Assembly: GCA_902461565.1 (NCBI GenBank)
Contig: CABPYL010000024.1
Coordinates: forward strand, 1 to 43,456
Direction: 5' to 3'
Source of the DNA: an uncultured Porphyromonadaceae bacterium
Lineage (GTDB): Bacteria > Bacteroidota > Bacteroidia > Bacteroidales > Muribaculaceae
DNA: 43,456 nt
The translations under genes and the position numbers were made by a program. The notes under the pieces were generated by a model, which saw nothing but the letters and a program-made list of their open reading frames with translations, did no database searches and had not been told where the DNA came from. Shown piece by piece: positions 42,105 through 43,456 of this stretch. How positions within the stretch are numbered: the first letter of the stretch is position 1; each line of letters begins with the position of its first letter.

Positions 42105-42138
42105 ATAGGTGTAAATACCTGCAAATAACGAGTATTGT
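42090..42138. repeat. 9-bp direct repeats spanning the LRR gene end
   Basis: GAGTATTGT occurs at 42090-42098 (inside the last LRR codons) and at 42130-42138, 40 bp apart, with the LRR stop and the small dyad AGGT/ACCT between. This could be a target-site or attachment-site trace of an insertion. Chance cannot be excluded for 9 bp in AT-rich DNA. Confidence 0.5.
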
Positions 42139-42267
42139 CTGCATTTAAATCACTGGAAACCAAAACTGTATAAAATTTAACACTTAGCACACCTTATTTG
42201 TTGTTCCGCCATTTTCCGCATATTTTTGTGACGTATTTCTATCGCGGTGAATGTACGGGACTTTTTT

Positions 42268-42408
42268 ATTGCCACAAAATCGAAGCCTGTTGACATAGGT
42301 TTACAAGGGTTCACAAGTGGCAACAAACAGCAGGATATAATGCGAGGATTGCCACAGATATTTACCCCGTTGACAACAGGCGACAGCGGTTCACTTCCGT
42401 TCACTCCC
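42268..42408. repeat. Two 80-bp modules with phased 10-bp GTTnAC repeats
   Basis: GTTnAC hexamers start at 42289, 42299, 42309 and at 42369, 42389, 42399, with degenerate GGCnAC copies at 42319 and 42379, so every copy lies on a 10-bp grid in two sets of four. TTGCCACA stands 20 bp before each set (42269-42276, 42349-42356), so the block 42268-42347 is repeated at 42348-42427 with an exact 80-bp period. No gene covers this stretch (the gap 42105-42453 holds only this and the 9-bp repeat). It looks like a multi-site protein-binding region at a mobile-element end. Confidence 0.7.
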
Positions 42409-42453
42409 CGATGGAATATACAAGAAGAGTGTTCAACATCAAACAAAGGGGAA

Positions 42454-43389
42454 ATGAAAACAACCAAGAAATGTGTATTTTGCGGCAGAATGTTCACGCC
42501 CAACAGCGGTATGCAGAAATATTGCACCGTGCATTGTGCTGATGAAGCTAAAAAAGCGAAGAAGAAGCGGCAGCAGGACTTGCTCAATGCCGTAGAGCCA
42601 GTTTTAGAGATACAGCGTCAGGAGTATCTTACCTTTTCTAAGGCAGCCATCCTCATGGGATGCTCACGCCAGTACATTTATAAACTTGTGGCACAAGGCA
42701 GGCTACGGGCCTCGCGTATCAGCAACCGTATGGCGTTCATCCGCAGAGCCGACATCGAGAAGATGCTGGAGGACAATCCTTATAACAGGGTGATACCCGG
42801 CTCACGTCCGAAGAAAGCCGCTTCCACCAGTCAAAAGAAGTCCGGCAAGGGGAGCAGAAACATTGTCCCGGTTACCGAAGAAATCCTCTCCTACATTTCC
42901 GGTGAGGAAGTCCTCTCCAGTTATAAGGTAAAGCAGTCATGGCTTTATACTACCGCCAAGCGCAATCTGATACCCATTTGTAAGATTGCGGGCAAGAACT
43001 ACTACAGCAAAAGCCACGTGGAGGAATGTCTCGGACTGAACGCTGATATTGCCGCCATCACGGACTGGCTCACCACGGAACAGGTGTTTGAGGTGTTCGG
43101 CATGAAGCCGACCGCCATCCATGCCTATGCCTATCGACACCGCATCCCAACCAAAAAGGAATACGGCATCCTCTATTATTCAAAGACACATCTTGATGAA
43201 TTGCGCCGGATTGATTTGATTGAGGACGCCAACTACTGCACAGTGGAGGACGTGTCGGAAAAATACGGACTTTCCAAGGCAAACGTCCACCACATCGCCA
43301 AAGTCCACGGTATCAAAAAGCGGAAAGTCGGGCCCAAGCCGAAATTACGGTGCATGGATTTTGGGAAAAGTGTTAAATTTGCAGGATGA
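42454..43389 (+). CDS. Zinc-finger protein with four tandem excisionase-like HTH units
   Basis: The start at 42454 (MKTTKKCVFCGRMFTPNS) gives 311 residues. An upstream ATG at 42247 would place the repeat array inside the protein and is rejected. Residues ~7-30 hold a CxxC...CxxxC zinc-binding set (CVFCGRMFTPNSGMQKYCTVHC), then a Lys-rich linker. Four similar winged-HTH (HTH_17/MerR-like, excisionase type) units follow: LTFSKAAILMGCSRQYIYKLVAQ, ISGEEVLSSYKVKQSWLYTTAK, LTTEQVFEVFGMKPTAIHAYA and CTVEDVSEKYGLSKANVHHIAK. Proteins of this kind occur on Bacteroidales integrative elements near the integrase. The last residues (CMDFGKSVKFAG) are unlike the end expected for the family and may reflect an insertion. 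Confidence 0.85.
   Translation: MKTTKKCVFCGRMFTPNSGMQKYCTVHCADEAKKAKKKRQQDLLNAVEPVLEIQRQEYLTFSKAAILMGCSRQYIYKLVAQGRLRASRISNRMAFIRRADIEKMLEDNPYNRVIPGSRPKKAASTSQKKSGKGSRNIVPVTEEILSYISGEEVLSSYKVKQSWLYTTAKRNLIPICKIAGKNYYSKSHVEECLGLNADIAAITDWLTTEQVFEVFGMKPTAIHAYAYRHRIPTKKEYGILYYSKTHLDELRRIDLIEDANYCTVEDVSEKYGLSKANVHHIAKVHGIKKRKVGPKPKLRCMDFGKSVKFAG
43374..43381 (+). promoter_or_regulatory. -7 promoter box upstream of the partial gene
   Basis: TAAATTTG matches TAnnTTTG, 4 nt before the ATG at 43386. Confidence 0.45.
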
Positions 43390-43456
43390 AAACCGCAGAT
43401 GCAATATGGATGTGCCTTCCTGAAGGATTGGAAGAGCTGTTTGAGATGGTCAAGTT
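43386..43456 (+). CDS. Partial gene at the window end, possibly a transposase N-terminal protein
   Basis: The frame opens with ATG overlapping the previous stop (ATGA, 43386-43389) and runs off the window after ~23 residues: MKTADAIWMCLPEGLEELFE, then MVK. The LPEGLEELFE segment resembles the opening of the N-terminal region protein of ISAon1-type transposases (LPE-x(5)-F pattern). With so few residues this is a weak guess. A -7 box lies just upstream. Confidence 0.4.
   Translation, partial: MKTADAIWMCLPEGLEELFEMVK

Noticed and set aside
42247..42453. N-terminal extension of the HTH protein from an upstream ATG
   Set aside because: It would translate the phased repeat array, giving a low-complexity stretch with no homologous look; the zinc-finger start at 42454 fits the family.
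1..43456. CRISPR arrays, tRNA and rRNA genes
   Set aside because: No regularly spaced identical repeats of CRISPR size and no tRNA cloverleaf or rRNA signature sequence was seen on either strand by eye.

Overview
The window looks like a chromosome segment of a member of the order Bacteroidales. The evidence is a Bacteroidetes-type -7 promoter box (TAnnTTTG) in front of many genes, few recognisable Shine-Dalgarno sites, many lipoproteins, a CarboxypepD-plug-barrel outer-membrane protein, a Wzi-type porin, C-terminal sorting-like tails on secreted proteins, and a plant/Bacteroidetes-like IspG with an inserted domain. The roughly balanced base composition and the gene set would fit Muribaculaceae or a neighbouring family, but that narrower placement is inference. 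No rRNA, tRNA or CRISPR array was seen.

Layout. 1-2.7 kb: exported flavodoxin-like protein, an NAD(P)-binding oxidoreductase divergent from an HxlR regulator, and a small lipoprotein. 2.8-6.8 kb (minus): ECF sigma factor, membrane anti-sigma-like protein and outer-membrane beta-barrel receptor. 6.9-10.7 kb (plus): Crp/Fnr regulator, two lipoproteins, a SugE-like exporter, Fur/PerR regulator, rubrerythrin, O6-alkylguanine DNA methyltransferase. 10.8-14.4 kb: AI-2E-type permease (minus), then a DUF6249-like membrane protein / second ECF sigma / small membrane protein operon and an EamA transporter. 14.4-15.5 kb: a DUF1016/YhcG nuclease gene broken by a stop and a frameshift.

15.5-28.6 kb is a block of exported hydrolases and surface-glycan genes in three transcription units: GHL10-type glycosidase plus SGNH esterase (minus), SGNH esterase plus Fes-like esterase plus NAGPA-type phosphodiester glycosidase (plus), and alpha/beta hydrolase, Wzi-like protein, lipocalin-like lipoprotein and LegB-like sugar-nucleotide dehydratase (minus). 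Together they suggest trimming, de-esterification or assembly of an acylated and possibly phosphodiester-capped glycan. This is inferred from families and neighbourhood.

28.6-40.1 kb is mostly housekeeping: a fused PatB/MalY aminotransferase-diaminopimelate epimerase, GNAT acetyltransferase, PAP2 phosphatase, then purE, ispG, an M16 protease and a duplicated-domain lipoprotein in tight succession, and pyruvate:ferredoxin oxidoreductase.

40.1-43.5 kb changes character: a broken small gene, a gene-free stretch that has a canonical promoter, several hairpins and an intrinsic terminator (a candidate ~358-nt structured RNA), an AT-rich leucine-rich-repeat gene that ends inside a repeat, and the edge of a probable mobile element. 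That edge carries two 80-bp modules of 10-bp phased GTTnAC repeats just upstream of a zinc-finger protein with four tandem excisionase-like HTH units. The candidate RNA, the phased-repeat/four-HTH pair and the aminotransferase-DapF fusion are the strongest leads for something undescribed.
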